NCBI GenBank assembly: GCA_902801515.1
Contig: CADCII010000003.1
Coordinates: forward strand, 1 to 64,000
Origin: an uncultured Lachnospiraceae bacterium
GTDB lineage: Bacteria > Bacillota > Clostridia > Lachnospirales > Lachnospiraceae
Direction of reading: 5' to 3'
Length of the DNA stretch: 64,000 bases
Shown here: in pieces, positions 18,782-27,677 of the stretch
How positions within the stretch are numbered: the first letter of the stretch is position 1
Layout: each line of letters opens with the position of its first letter
Notes under the pieces: generated by a model
Database searches by the model: none
What the model saw: only the letters and a program-made list of their open reading frames with translations
What the model was told of the DNA's origin: nothing
Translations under genes and position numbers: made by a program

Positions 18782-19575
18782 GTTTTGACCTTTGTATGGA
18801 AAAAAAGGCGGAACATCCGTTTTTTATAGAGAGTATCGGGATCCGGATCTATACGATCGAAGAGCTGTGCTGGTTTTTGCACAACAATCTGTACCTGATC
18901 GACAGAAATGTAACTTCCGCCGCCCTGGCAGCCTGGATCCGGGATGAACTCGGCCTGAAGTCACTGGCAAGGAAACTGATGGACGCGGTTGAGCGGCCGG
19001 ACAAAGATGCGAGTTATTTTATCGTTCCCATTTTCCAGGAGATCGGGTATCTGTCTCCGGAGGAGATGCGGCGTCTTCGCGAGGAACTGACCAGGGTGCA
19101 GGTCCAGCCGGAAGACCAGAGAGCAAAGATACGTGCTGACTATCTGGTCAGCGGAGGGCGCAGCGCAGCAGCGATCACAGCCTACAGGAAGATCCTGGAT
19201 AAGAAGGCGGAAGGAAACCTGGGGACTTCATTTTACGCGTCTGTCTGGAACAATCTGGGGTGTGCCTATGCGCAGCAGTTCAGGTTCAGTGACGCGGCTG
19301 ACGCATTTCTGGCCGGATGGAAACTGGTCCAGACCAGGGAACTGATGCGCAAATATGTCAGCACACTGCCGCTGTTTCTGTCAGAGGAGGAATACAAGGA
19401 AAAACTCACTTCGCTGGGAGCCGACGGGATGCTGATCGGAAAGATACAGGAATACAATGCTTCTGTTGCCAGGGAAGTCGAGGAGAAGGTCGCTTCCAGA
19501 AGAAATCCCGGAGAAGATCCGGCAAAGGAACTGGAACAGCTGAAGACAGAATACAGAAGAGGGGCATTTCATTAA
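18778..19575 (+). CDS. Helical-repeat (TPR-like) protein coupled to the DUF5716-like gene
   Basis: 265-residue soluble protein, family not recognised. Residues 1-110 are helical with conserved-looking aromatic stretches (YTIEELCWFLHNNLYLID). The middle (SVWNNLGCAYAQQFRFSDAADAFLAGWKL) is a clear TPR unit: the N.LG.AY and A...F. spacing is canonical. The C-terminus is a charged helix (EVEEKVASRR ... ELEQLKTEYRR), possibly a coiled coil. It starts inside the stop of the preceding gene (ATGA), and its own TAA shares a base with the next ATG (TAATG). This indicates strict co-translation of the set. A likely role is as adaptor to the Hsp70-like protein; that is inference. Confidence 0.75.
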   Translation: MSFDLCMEKKAEHPFFIESIGIRIYTIEELCWFLHNNLYLIDRNVTSAALAAWIRDELGLKSLARKLMDAVERPDKDASYFIVPIFQEIGYLSPEEMRRLREELTRVQVQPEDQRAKIRADYLVSGGRSAAAITAYRKILDKKAEGNLGTSFYASVWNNLGCAYAQQFRFSDAADAFLAGWKLVQTRELMRKYVSTLPLFLSEEEYKEKLTSLGADGMLIGKIQEYNASVAREVEEKVASRRNPGEDPAKELEQLKTEYRRGAFH

Positions 19576-20552
19576 TGACCGGAAGAATGCTATATCCTAT
19601 ACGGAAAGCCGCGGCGGTACTGCTTATGACTGCAGGTATCGCGGCGGCAGCTTTTCTCCCTGCTTCAGGTCAGGAAACGGCGGAAAACCCGGGACAGATT
19701 GAAGAAGTCCATGTCACCATCCCGGGCATGGAGGGCAGCAGGAAAATCCTGTGGATCTCCGACATGCATATCTTCAGTTACCCGGATGACCCTGATGTGG
19801 CTGCGGAGCAGCAGGAAGAGGCTGAGGAGAGAGCACCTGTCTTCACAAATACGGAGGGGATCACTTCCTGTGAAAACTGGGAGCTGCTGAGCAGCAGGAT
19901 CGATTCCTACAGCGCTGATTATGTGGTATTTGGCGCGGACATGATCGATTATGTCTCTGTGGCAAATCTGAATGCCCTTCAGGAAGGTCTTGCCAAAGTG
20001 AATACCCCCTGGATGTACATCCGTGCGGACCATGATTACGGCCGCTGGTATGTCGATATGGGAATAAAAAAGATGCGGAAACTCCACCGTCAGATCGCGC
20101 CCCAGAATAAGATCTGGATACAGAGATTTGAAGAATTTACACTGGTCGGGCTGGACAATACGACGTCGGCGGTTGACGATGAGACGCTTCAGGAATTCAG
20201 AAAAGTCTGCGGGGAAGGGAAACCCGTCCTGCTGTGTATGCATGTCCCCGTCGACCAGAGAGAAGGAAGGGCGGAAGCATCCGGCTCCGGCCAGACGCTG
20301 GCACAGGCTTCAGAAGAGATCTGGGGAGGCAGGATCCTGTGCTGGGGAGAAGGGGATGAGTATGATACTCTTTCCGCAGATAATATGAGGGAACTTACGG
20401 ATATGATCTATGAGCCGGGAAGCCCTGTCGCGGCAGTATTCGCCGGTCATCTGCACCTGACATGGGACGGCAGTCTTACCCCGTCATGCACGGAGCATGT
20501 TTTCGGGGCGGCGTATGAAGACCATATCGGGGTGATCACCGTAAGCGGATAA
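19575..20552 (+). CDS. Secreted metallophosphoesterase
   Basis: 325 residues from the ATG at 19575. A basic N-terminus followed by a hydrophobic stretch (AAAVLLMTAGIAAAAFLPASG) is a signal peptide or signal anchor. The calcineurin-like phosphoesterase metal motifs appear in order: ISDMHIF (DxH), VFGADMID (GD-type), RADHDYG in place of GNHD/E, MHVP, and GHLHL (GHxH). The GNH motif is altered, yet the His and Asp ligands remain, so activity is plausible; the substrate is unknown. It overlaps the previous stop by one base, so it belongs to the transcript of the DUF5717/DUF5716 set although it would act outside the membrane. Confidence 0.85.
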   Translation: MTGRMLYPIRKAAAVLLMTAGIAAAAFLPASGQETAENPGQIEEVHVTIPGMEGSRKILWISDMHIFSYPDDPDVAAEQQEEAEERAPVFTNTEGITSCENWELLSSRIDSYSADYVVFGADMIDYVSVANLNALQEGLAKVNTPWMYIRADHDYGRWYVDMGIKKMRKLHRQIAPQNKIWIQRFEEFTLVGLDNTTSAVDDETLQEFRKVCGEGKPVLLCMHVPVDQREGRAEASGSGQTLAQASEEIWGGRILCWGEGDEYDTLSADNMRELTDMIYEPGSPVAAVFAGHLHLTWDGSLTPSCTEHVFGAAYEDHIGVITVSG

Positions 20553-20558
20553 ATGTAG

Positions 20559-20587
20559 TTGCGTCCTTGTCCTCTTTACGCTATAAT
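20559..20587 (+). promoter_or_regulatory. Promoter of purF
   Basis: TTGCGT at 20559-20564, 17-bp spacer, perfect TATAAT at 20582-20587. Transcription would start near 20594, leaving a leader of about 40 bases before the TTG start. There is no room for a purine riboswitch and no palindromic PurR-like site is evident. Confidence 0.75.
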
Positions 20588-20632
20588 CCACATTGTTTTT
20601 TGGCTATTTGTATTAACCTGAGGGAGAAACAT

Positions 20633-22093
20633 TTGCATAAGAGAAATTACGGAATATTTGACGCCGGAGAGATCCTTGACGAGCCGCGCGAGGAGTGCGG
20701 CGTCTTTGGAATGTATGATTTTTCCGGTGAGGAAAATGTTGCACCTTCCATCTATTACGGACTGCTCGCTCTGCAGCACAGGGGGCAGGAGAGCTGCGGT
20801 ATTGCTGTCAGCAACACTGAAGGACCGAAGGGTAAAGTGCTCAGCCGAAAGGGAATGGGACTGGTCAACGAGAACTTTGATGAGGATGATCTGGACAATC
20901 TGTGCGGCAATATCGGTGTCGGCCACGTCCGTTATTCGACAGCCGGCGCCAGCACTATAGAAAATGCACAGCCGCTGGTCCTTCATTATATCAAGGGCAC
21001 GCTTGCCATGGCGCACAACGGCAATCTGGTCAATTCACCGGAACTGACCAGAGAACTGTCCAGGACCGGAGCAATCTTCCAGACAACGATCGATTCTGAA
21101 CTGATCGCTTATGAGATCGCCAGAGCCCGCGTCAATACAGCGTCTGTCGAGGAGGCTGTCTCCAAGGCAATGGAGAGGATCAGGGGAGCTTATTCTCTGG
21201 TCATCATGAGTCCGAGAAAACTCATCGGAGCAAGAGACCCCTTTGGATTCAGACCTCTGTGTATCGGAAAAAGAGGGAACACCTGGGTGCTCGCATCTGA
21301 ATCCTGCGCCCTGGATACGATCGGTGCGGAATTTATCCGCGATGTTGAACCCGGCGAGATCGTGACCATATCTCCGAGATTTGGTATCCGCTCTGACAGA
21401 AGCCACTGCATGCGCACGTCGAAGACAGCAAGATGCATATTTGAATACATCTACTTTGGAAGAGCGGATTCAGAGATCGACAGGATATCTGTTTATAACT
21501 CGAGAATCCAGGCAGGACGTTTCCTGGCGCAGGACAGCCCGGTGGAGGCAGACCTTGTGATCGGTGTTCCGGAATCCGGCAACGTGGCAGCTCTTGGATA
21601 CAGTATGGAGAGCGGCATACCGTTTGGACAGGGATTCGTGAAAAACAGTTATGTAGGCCGGACATTTATCAAACCGTCCCAGCACAGCAGGGAGTCGGCC
21701 GTCCAGGTCAAACTCAATCCGCTGCGTCATGCGGTCGAAGGGAAGAGGATCGTCATGATCGACGACTCCATCGTACGGGGAACGACCAGTGACCGTATCG
21801 TCCGTATGCTCAGAGATGCGGGAGCCACCGAGGTACATATGAGGGTCAGCTCACCGCCGTTCCTGTATCCGTGCTATTTCGGAACCGATATACCGGAGAG
21901 AGAGCAGCTGATCGCCTACAGACGCTCCAATGAAGAAGTATGTGAATTGATCGGTGCAGACAGCCTGGCATATCTGGGCATGGAGAGACTTCCGCAGATC
22001 GTGGACGGACTGCCGATCTGCAGCGGCTGTTTCAGCGGGAAGTATCCTGTTGAACCGCCGAAGGAAGATATACGCGGAGAATATGAACGATAA
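20633..22093 (+). CDS. purF: PurF, amidophosphoribosyltransferase
   Basis: Catalyses the first committed step of purine synthesis, PRPP plus glutamine to phosphoribosylamine. The TTG at 20633, after GAGGGAGAAACAT, gives 486 residues; the longer upstream frame would run into the promoter. The glutaminase nucleophile is Cys22 in EECGVFG, so a 21-residue propeptide must be removed. LQHRGQES and GHVRYST follow. The PRPP loop is IVMIDDSIVRGTTS, and CSGCFSGKYP near the C-terminus supplies two cysteines of the Bacillus-type 4Fe-4S cluster. purB follows 44 bp later. Confidence 0.96.
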   Translation: MHKRNYGIFDAGEILDEPREECGVFGMYDFSGEENVAPSIYYGLLALQHRGQESCGIAVSNTEGPKGKVLSRKGMGLVNENFDEDDLDNLCGNIGVGHVRYSTAGASTIENAQPLVLHYIKGTLAMAHNGNLVNSPELTRELSRTGAIFQTTIDSELIAYEIARARVNTASVEEAVSKAMERIRGAYSLVIMSPRKLIGARDPFGFRPLCIGKRGNTWVLASESCALDTIGAEFIRDVEPGEIVTISPRFGIRSDRSHCMRTSKTARCIFEYIYFGRADSEIDRISVYNSRIQAGRFLAQDSPVEADLVIGVPESGNVAALGYSMESGIPFGQGFVKNSYVGRTFIKPSQHSRESAVQVKLNPLRHAVEGKRIVMIDDSIVRGTTSDRIVRMLRDAGATEVHMRVSSPPFLYPCYFGTDIPEREQLIAYRRSNEEVCELIGADSLAYLGMERLPQIVDGLPICSGCFSGKYPVEPPKEDIRGEYER

Positions 22094-22137
22094 AGATGCA
22101 TAATCCATGCGGCAGTTTATTTCACCAGGAGGATATC

Positions 22138-23571
22138 ATGAACTACGACGGATATACCAGCCCGCTGTCACAGCGTTACGCTTCAAAGGAGATGCAGTAC
22201 CTCTTCTCGCAGAACAAGAAGTTCCGCACCTGGAGAAAACTCTGGATTGCTCTGGCTGAGACTGAGAAGGAACTGGGACTGAATATCACGCAGGAACAGA
22301 TTGATGAGCTGAAAGCGCATCAGGACGATATCAATTATGCGGACGCCGAACAGAGAGAGAAGGAAGTGCGCCATGACGTCATGAGTCATGTATATGCTTA
22401 CGGGCTGCAGTGCCCGAAAGCAAAGGGCATCATCCATCTGGGCGCCACCAGCTGCTATGTCGGCGACAATACTGATATCATCATCATGCGTGATGCTCTG
22501 GACCTGCTTCACAGGAAACTGGTCAATGTGATCGCGAAGCTCGCACAGTTTGCGGAAGAGTATAAGGACCTTCCAACTCTTGCGTTTACTCATTTCCAGC
22601 CGGCGCAGCCCACCACAGTGGGAAAGCGCGCCACTCTGTGGATGAATGAGTTCATGATAGATCTGGAAGACCTTGAGTATGTGCGCTCTACATTGAAGCT
22701 GCTTGGCTCCAAGGGAACCACCGGAACCCAGGCTTCCTTCCTGGAACTGTTTGACGGGGATAATGAGACTGTCGACAGGATCGATCCGATGATTGCTCAG
22801 AAGATGGGATTTGATTCCTGCTATCCGGTCTCCGGCCAGACCTACTCCCGCAAGGTCGATACGCGGGTTATGAATGTGGTTGCGGGGATCGCGGCAAGCG
22901 CGCATAAGATGTCCAATGACATCCGTCTGCTTCAGCATCTGAAGGAGGTCGAAGAACCGTTTGAGAAGTCGCAGATCGGCTCCAGTGCGATGGCCTACAA
23001 GAGGAATCCGATGCGCTCCGAACGTATTGCTTCCCTGTCGCGCTATGTGATGGTGAACAGTCTTAATCCGGCTATTACAAGCTCTGTACAGTGGTTTGAA
23101 CGTACGCTGGATGATTCCGCAAACCGCCGCCTGTCAATCGCGGAAGGTTTCCTTGCGATCGACGGAATCCTGGACCTGTGCCTGAATGTTACGGACGGCC
23201 TGAAGGTATACCCGAAGGTCATTGAAAAGAGGCTTCGTTCGGAACTTCCGTTCATGGCCACGGAGAATATCATGATGGATGCGGTCAAGGCGGGCGGAGA
23301 CCGCCAGGAACTGCATGAGAAGATCCGTACTCTGTCCATGGAAGCGGGCAGAACGGTCAAGGAAGAAGGAAAGGACAACAATCTTCTGGAACTGATCGCC
23401 GGAGATGAGACCTTCCCGATGGACCTTGAGGACCTGGAGCGGTCCATGGAACCATCCAGGTACACGGGCAGAGCTTCCTATCAGGTCACAAAGTACCTGG
23501 ATGAGGTGATAAAGCCGATGCTGGAGGATAATAAAGAGGAGCTTGGGGTCACGGCTCAGATCAATGTGTAA
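22138..23571 (+). CDS. purB: PurB, adenylosuccinate lyase
   Basis: 477-residue fumarase/aspartase-superfamily enzyme that acts twice in purine synthesis (SAICAR to AICAR, adenylosuccinate to AMP). The signature loop GSSAMAYKRNPMRSE is intact, and LGATSCYVGDNTD and THFQPAQPTTVGKR are the other active-site regions. Start: ATG at 22138 after CCAGGAGGATATC. An in-frame upstream ATG at 22096 lacks a ribosome-binding site. It lies between purF and purA. Confidence 0.97.
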   Translation: MNYDGYTSPLSQRYASKEMQYLFSQNKKFRTWRKLWIALAETEKELGLNITQEQIDELKAHQDDINYADAEQREKEVRHDVMSHVYAYGLQCPKAKGIIHLGATSCYVGDNTDIIIMRDALDLLHRKLVNVIAKLAQFAEEYKDLPTLAFTHFQPAQPTTVGKRATLWMNEFMIDLEDLEYVRSTLKLLGSKGTTGTQASFLELFDGDNETVDRIDPMIAQKMGFDSCYPVSGQTYSRKVDTRVMNVVAGIAASAHKMSNDIRLLQHLKEVEEPFEKSQIGSSAMAYKRNPMRSERIASLSRYVMVNSLNPAITSSVQWFERTLDDSANRRLSIAEGFLAIDGILDLCLNVTDGLKVYPKVIEKRLRSELPFMATENIMMDAVKAGGDRQELHEKIRTLSMEAGRTVKEEGKDNNLLELIAGDETFPMDLEDLERSMEPSRYTGRASYQVTKYLDEVIKPMLEDNKEELGVTAQINV

Positions 23572-23612
23572 CTGTAAGTTTGCAGAATTTGCAGTTCAGT
23601 CAGGAGGTTATC

Positions 23613-24905
23613 ATGGTACAGGCAGTTGTCGGTGCAAACTGGGGAGATGAAGGAAAGGGCAAGATCGTAGATACACTTGCTGACCGCGCGGACATCGTCG
23701 TGCGCTATCAGGGCGGCGCCAATGCCGGACACACCATTGTCAACAAGTATGGTAAGTTCGCATTGCATACGCTTCCCAGCGGAGTCTGCCATCCGGAATG
23801 TGTCAACGTTCTGGGCAATGGCGTTGCTCTGAATATCCCGCTGGTGGTGAAGGAGATCCAGGAACTGGTCTCCAGAGGAGTTCCAAAGCCGCAGGTTCTG
23901 ATCTCTGACAGAGCACAGGTGGTCATGAGCTATCACATTAATTTTGACGCATATGAAGAAGAGCGCCTTGCAGGAAAGAGCTTTGGCTCCACCAAGTCCG
24001 GCATTGCTCCTTTCTTTTCGGATAAATATGCGAAGATCGGTTTCCAGGTCTCTGAACTGTTTGATGATGAGATACTTGAGGAGAAGGCAGAGCGTATCTG
24101 CACTCTGAAAAATGTTATGCTCGAGCATCTGTATCACAAACCGCTTCTGAAGAAAGAAGACCTCATGCAGGAGCTGCATGAATACCGCGATATGGTCAGG
24201 CCTTATGTCGCTGATACCGCGACCTTCCTTCAGAAAGCAATTAAGGAAGGAAAGACCATCCTTCTGGAGGGACAGCTGGGCACCATGAAGGATCCCGATC
24301 ACGGAATCTATCCCATGGTGACATCCTCTCCGACACTCGCCGGATATGGAGCCATAGGGGCAGGCGTTCCGCCCTATGCGATCGAGAAGATCGTAACTGT
24401 CACGAAGGCATATTCCTCTGCAGTAGGAGCGGGAGAGTTTGTATCTGAGATCTTCGGTGATGAAGCGGAAGAACTGAGAAGACGCGGCGGAGACGGCGGA
24501 GAATACGGTGCGACCACGGGACGTCCCAGAAGAGTCGGCTGGTATGATGTGGTCGCCTCCAGGTATGGCTGCCGGCTGCAGGGAGCGACGGATATCGCGC
24601 TCACAGTCGTTGACTGCCTGAGTTATCTTGATGAGATTCCTGTCTGTGTCGCATACGAGATCGACGGACGCCGGACGGATGATTTCCCGACCACGTCTGA
24701 CCTGAAGAAGGCGAAACCGGTCTGGACGACTCTTCCGGGCTGGAAATGTGATATCCGCGGTATCCGCAGCTATGACGAGCTGCCGGAGAACTGCAGAAAG
24801 TATATCGAATTCATCGAGGAGCAGATTGGTTTCCCGGTCACTATGGTTTCCAACGGACCGGGCCGTGATGATATTATCTATCGCGAGAGTACCCTGAAGA
24901 ATTAA
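23613..24905 (+). CDS. purA: PurA, adenylosuccinate synthase
   Basis: 430 residues. Converts IMP and aspartate to adenylosuccinate using GTP. GDEGKGKIVD is the P-loop, GGANAGHTIV the IMP-site segment, and TTGRPRRVGWYD the C-terminal signature. Start: ATG at 23613 seven bases after CAGGAGG, preferred to an upstream ATG at 23580 that has no ribosome-binding site and adds non-family residues. It lies 41 bp after purB; a hairpin follows the stop. Confidence 0.97.
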   Translation: MVQAVVGANWGDEGKGKIVDTLADRADIVVRYQGGANAGHTIVNKYGKFALHTLPSGVCHPECVNVLGNGVALNIPLVVKEIQELVSRGVPKPQVLISDRAQVVMSYHINFDAYEEERLAGKSFGSTKSGIAPFFSDKYAKIGFQVSELFDDEILEEKAERICTLKNVMLEHLYHKPLLKKEDLMQELHEYRDMVRPYVADTATFLQKAIKEGKTILLEGQLGTMKDPDHGIYPMVTSSPTLAGYGAIGAGVPPYAIEKIVTVTKAYSSAVGAGEFVSEIFGDEAEELRRRGGDGGEYGATTGRPRRVGWYDVVASRYGCRLQGATDIALTVVDCLSYLDEIPVCVAYEIDGRRTDDFPTTSDLKKAKPVWTTLPGWKCDIRGIRSYDELPENCRKYIEFIEEQIGFPVTMVSNGPGRDDIIYRESTLKN

Positions 24906-24922
24906 TCCGGGTAAATGAGACT

Positions 24923-24950
24923 GCCGGATACCGCTTTGCCGGTATCCGGC
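24923..24950 (+). terminator. Hairpin after purA, weak terminator candidate
   Basis: Perfect 10-bp inverted repeat (GCCGGATACC at 24923-24932 and its complement at 24941-24950) with an 8-base loop. Only TT plus a loose TTTA follow, so it may terminate poorly or protect the 3' end of the pur transcript. Confidence 0.5.
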
Positions 24951-24976
24951 TTAAGGTTTACAGGGAGTATACGGTT

Positions 24977-26101
24977 ATGAAGATTCTGTTTCTTGCATGT
25001 GCGGCGCTGGTGATACAGCTGTTTCTGTTTCTGTGTACCGGCTCTGTTGTCATGCGCGTAAGGGGGAAAGATGAATACTCCCTGAGCAGTGCGCTGCTCC
25101 TGGGATACTTCACCTATTTCGGCATTTTTGAAGTGATCTGTCTTCTGAGCGAAGTGTTTCTGCTTCCATTGCGGACACTGACTCTGATCATGGCGTTATT
25201 TGCCGCCGGAGCAATCTTCCTGGGGCTTTTCACAGGATACCGGAACTGGATACAGAGTACGAATTCTCTTCGTTACAGACTGAAGCTGCACGGACCGGTT
25301 CTGATCGTGGTCCTGTTCGCTCTTGCCGCAACTGTAGTATTTGTGCTGCTCTATTCGGACGCGTCCGCGGATTCCGGATGGTATGTCGGAACTTCTGCGA
25401 CAGCGCTGGCGACCAACACGATCGGGAGATTTGATCCCTCAACAGGTACGAAGGTGCTGCGCTTCCAGGCAAGGTACGCACTGAGCTGTTATCCGTATCA
25501 CAGTGCTGTGATCTGTTCTCTGATCAAGGGGCTTCCCGTCATTGTGCAGGCAAGAAGCGTCATGAGTGCCATCAATGTACTGGTCAGTTTCATAGCGGTC
25601 TATTATCTTGGACGGGTCCTGTTCCCCGACAAGGCACAGAAAACCGGCAAAGTCCGTTCCATTAAGGACAGGCCGGGCAGTGTCACACGGCGCAGGGCAG
25701 ATCTGTTCACTGTCACGGTATTCTTCCTGAATGTCCTGTCATCAACGATCTATTTGCCGGGAATCTTCCTGTTTGACCGCTCCTATGAGGGCAAGTCACT
25801 GATCCTGAATGTGGTACTGGTTACGGTGCTGGCAGTGAGCATACTGCTCTGGAGAGATGAAGAGGAGGGGACATATCCCTACCGCACCCTGTTCTGGGTG
25901 ATGGCAGCGGGCGTCTGCTTCTCCGCAAGCAGCCTCATGGCTCTGGTTCTTGCTCTGTCGGCTATCCTTCCTGCGATAGCGGTCCGCGGCAAATGGAACC
26001 AGCTTCCGGGTCTGATCTTCGGCTGCTTCCCTGTCATATGCTGGGCGGCTGTCTATTATCTGATGCAGCACGGCACGATCGTGCTTCGGACATGGAGGTG
26101 A
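24977..26101 (+). CDS. Polytopic membrane protein, DUF6077-like, N-terminal part
   Basis: 374 residues with about nine hydrophobic segments. The layout resembles the N-terminal half of large DUF6077-type membrane proteins of Firmicutes; function unknown. Start: ATG at 24977 after GGGAGTATACGGTT. The frame ends abruptly after a membrane segment (VYYLMQHGTIVLRTWR), and the next gene starts 4 bp later with more membrane segments. The pair may be one ancestral gene split by a frameshift, or two subunits. Alternative reading: a glycosyltransferase-C-like membrane protein, but no catalytic motif is seen. Confidence 0.6.
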   Translation: MKILFLACAALVIQLFLFLCTGSVVMRVRGKDEYSLSSALLLGYFTYFGIFEVICLLSEVFLLPLRTLTLIMALFAAGAIFLGLFTGYRNWIQSTNSLRYRLKLHGPVLIVVLFALAATVVFVLLYSDASADSGWYVGTSATALATNTIGRFDPSTGTKVLRFQARYALSCYPYHSAVICSLIKGLPVIVQARSVMSAINVLVSFIAVYYLGRVLFPDKAQKTGKVRSIKDRPGSVTRRRADLFTVTVFFLNVLSSTIYLPGIFLFDRSYEGKSLILNVVLVTVLAVSILLWRDEEEGTYPYRTLFWVMAAGVCFSASSLMALVLALSAILPAIAVRGKWNQLPGLIFGCFPVICWAAVYYLMQHGTIVLRTWR

Positions 26102-26105
26102 TCAG

Positions 26106-27128
26106 ATGGGCGGAGTAACAATAAAAGAATACGGGCTTTCATTTGTCTGGGTATGTCTGAAGAATTATATCGGCAGAAGCTGGCCGGTCCTGGCAATCTT
26201 CCTCGCGGGGATCATTATCTCCATCATCGTGAGTGTTCTGGGGAAAAAGAAAGAGAATCCTCTGGAAGTTGTGACTGTGGACGGTGCTGACAGGAAAATG
26301 AACTACGGGGATCCGGATTATGAAGATGAGACGGATGATGGCGCCACCTGGGCTTTTATCTGGGTGATCATAATCTGTGGCCTGACCGTATTTAACCCAT
26401 TTCTTGTCAGGGCGCTGATCCCGAAGCTGGGAATGACAACGGTCTATTACCGTTTCTTCTGGGTGCTGCCCATCACTTTCGGCGCTGCTTACTATATGGT
26501 GAAGGCAGTCACGTCGATCCCGAAACTGCTGGTCAGAGTGATCGCCTGCATCGTGATCGCAGCTGTTCTGGTTCTGGCCATACCGGTCAATCCAGGTCTT
26601 ACGAACCTGAGGATGCCGACCAACGTCTATAAGGTTGACGGAGCGGTTCCTGTACTGTGCGACGCGATCCATGCAGACTTTGAGAAAACACAGACATATC
26701 AGAGAGCACTGGCAGGGATTGAGAAGTATACCAACCGCAATTCCAAAAACTGGCTGAAGGCACAGGCGCGCCTGAGACCGCTCTGCGTTTTCCCATATGA
26801 GATCGAATTCTCCATACGACAGTATGATCCGGAGATAAGGCTGCTGTTCAACCGGAATCTGAGGCTGTACTATGAAGGTAACCGGACGACAGGGATTACT
26901 TACGATGAGACCAAGAATAAGTATCAGAGGAGAGCACGGATCCTGGATGCAATGTATGGCCGCAATGACAGCATCACCGCGGAACAGTTCATTGCAGATA
27001 TGAATCGGACCAAGACAAAATACCTGGTTGTGGAGGAGCATCTGGCAAACGGCGGGTTCCTCGTACAGGCAGGCTGCACCCAGGTGGGCGTGGTAGCCGG
27101 CTATACGATCTTCAGGTACGGAGACTGA
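26106..27128 (+). CDS. Membrane protein, likely C-terminal half of the DUF6077-like protein
   Basis: 340 residues. About five membrane segments in the first 180 residues are followed by a soluble domain ending FLVQAGCTQVGVVAGYTIFRYGD. That kind of tail (TKTKYLVVEEHL ... G...V....Y.I....) is typical of the extracytoplasmic end of large GT-C-like and YfhO-like membrane proteins. The ATG at 26106 has GGAGGTGATCAG directly upstream, so it can be translated by itself. The ribosome-binding site overlaps the end of the upstream gene. Function unknown. Confidence 0.6.
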   Translation: MGGVTIKEYGLSFVWVCLKNYIGRSWPVLAIFLAGIIISIIVSVLGKKKENPLEVVTVDGADRKMNYGDPDYEDETDDGATWAFIWVIIICGLTVFNPFLVRALIPKLGMTTVYYRFFWVLPITFGAAYYMVKAVTSIPKLLVRVIACIVIAAVLVLAIPVNPGLTNLRMPTNVYKVDGAVPVLCDAIHADFEKTQTYQRALAGIEKYTNRNSKNWLKAQARLRPLCVFPYEIEFSIRQYDPEIRLLFNRNLRLYYEGNRTTGITYDETKNKYQRRARILDAMYGRNDSITAEQFIADMNRTKTKYLVVEEHLANGGFLVQAGCTQVGVVAGYTIFRYGD

Positions 27129-27180
27129 TCCGAAGGCTGTTCAGGAGAACGGTTCGGAAATAAATACTGGGTAAAATGAA

Positions 27181-27209
27181 CCCGGCGGAAACTTGTGAGT
27201 TCCGCCGGG
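27181..27209. terminator. Bidirectional terminator between converging genes
   Basis: Perfect 10-bp stem (CCCGGCGGAA at 27181-27190, complement at 27200-27209) with a 9-base loop. The minus-strand side continues TTCATTTTA; the plus side continues TAATTGTATGCTTT. It lies between the plus-strand membrane gene and the minus-strand small membrane protein. Confidence 0.7.
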
Positions 27210-27268
27210 TAATTGTATGCTTTATGCAATCCGGATTTTGTGCTGCTGTTCATCCTTCCTGCCCTTTG

Positions 27269-27520
27269 TTACGGTTCGTCCTTCCTGTCTTTGAGATCCC
27301 TGAGTGATCTGTCAAGCTCGTCTTTGACAGGCTTTCCTGAGACGACCCTCCCCACCAGGAGGATTCCGTAGATCAGGACCGGGACCAGGACGGAGAGTAC
27401 GATAAATGCTGTCAGCAGATCCTGATGACTGCCTGTGAGAGCGATGACAAGGGTTGCGATCCAGATACCTGCTACCAGGATCACTCCTGCCATAGCCATG
27501 ATTCGTTTTATATTCTTCAT
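27269..27520 (-). CDS. Small two-helix membrane protein
   Basis: 83 residues from the ATG at 27520 ([20 protein letters not shown]), preceded by GGAAAGGACAG. A longer frame to 27580 covers the promoter and is not used. Two membrane segments (about residues 6-28 and 38-60) are followed by a short charged cytoplasmic tail ([17 protein letters not shown]). Small proteins of this shape recur in Lachnospiraceae, but I know of no assigned function. The gene is divergent from the SEC-C gene and has its own promoter. Confidence 0.7.
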   Translation of the reverse strand: MKNIKRIMAMAGVILVAGIWIATLVIALTGSHQDLLTAFIVLSVLVPVLIYGILLVGRVVSGKPVKDELDRSLRDLKDRKDEP

Positions 27521-27568
27521 AAAGACTGTCCTTTCCGTGAAACGCAGCTTGCTATCTGCGACAGCGCC

Positions 27569-27597
27569 AGTGTAGCACATTCCGGGGTTGGGGACAA
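27569..27597 (-). promoter_or_regulatory. Promoter of the small membrane protein
   Basis: On the minus strand: TTGTCC (27592-27597), 17-bp spacer, TACACT (27569-27574) with an extended TG one base upstream. About 45 bases of leader precede the ATG. Confidence 0.6.
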
Positions 27598-27677
27598 CAT
27601 TACGGGCAGAGGACAGGAATCCTTATGGAAACAGCAGGAGAATGCAGTACGGGAGAAAGCAGTATATACAGAATTTC

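Noticed and set aside
20588-20632. Riboswitch upstream of purF
   Set aside because: The leader after the promoter is only about 40 bases, too short for a purine or PRPP/ppGpp riboswitch.
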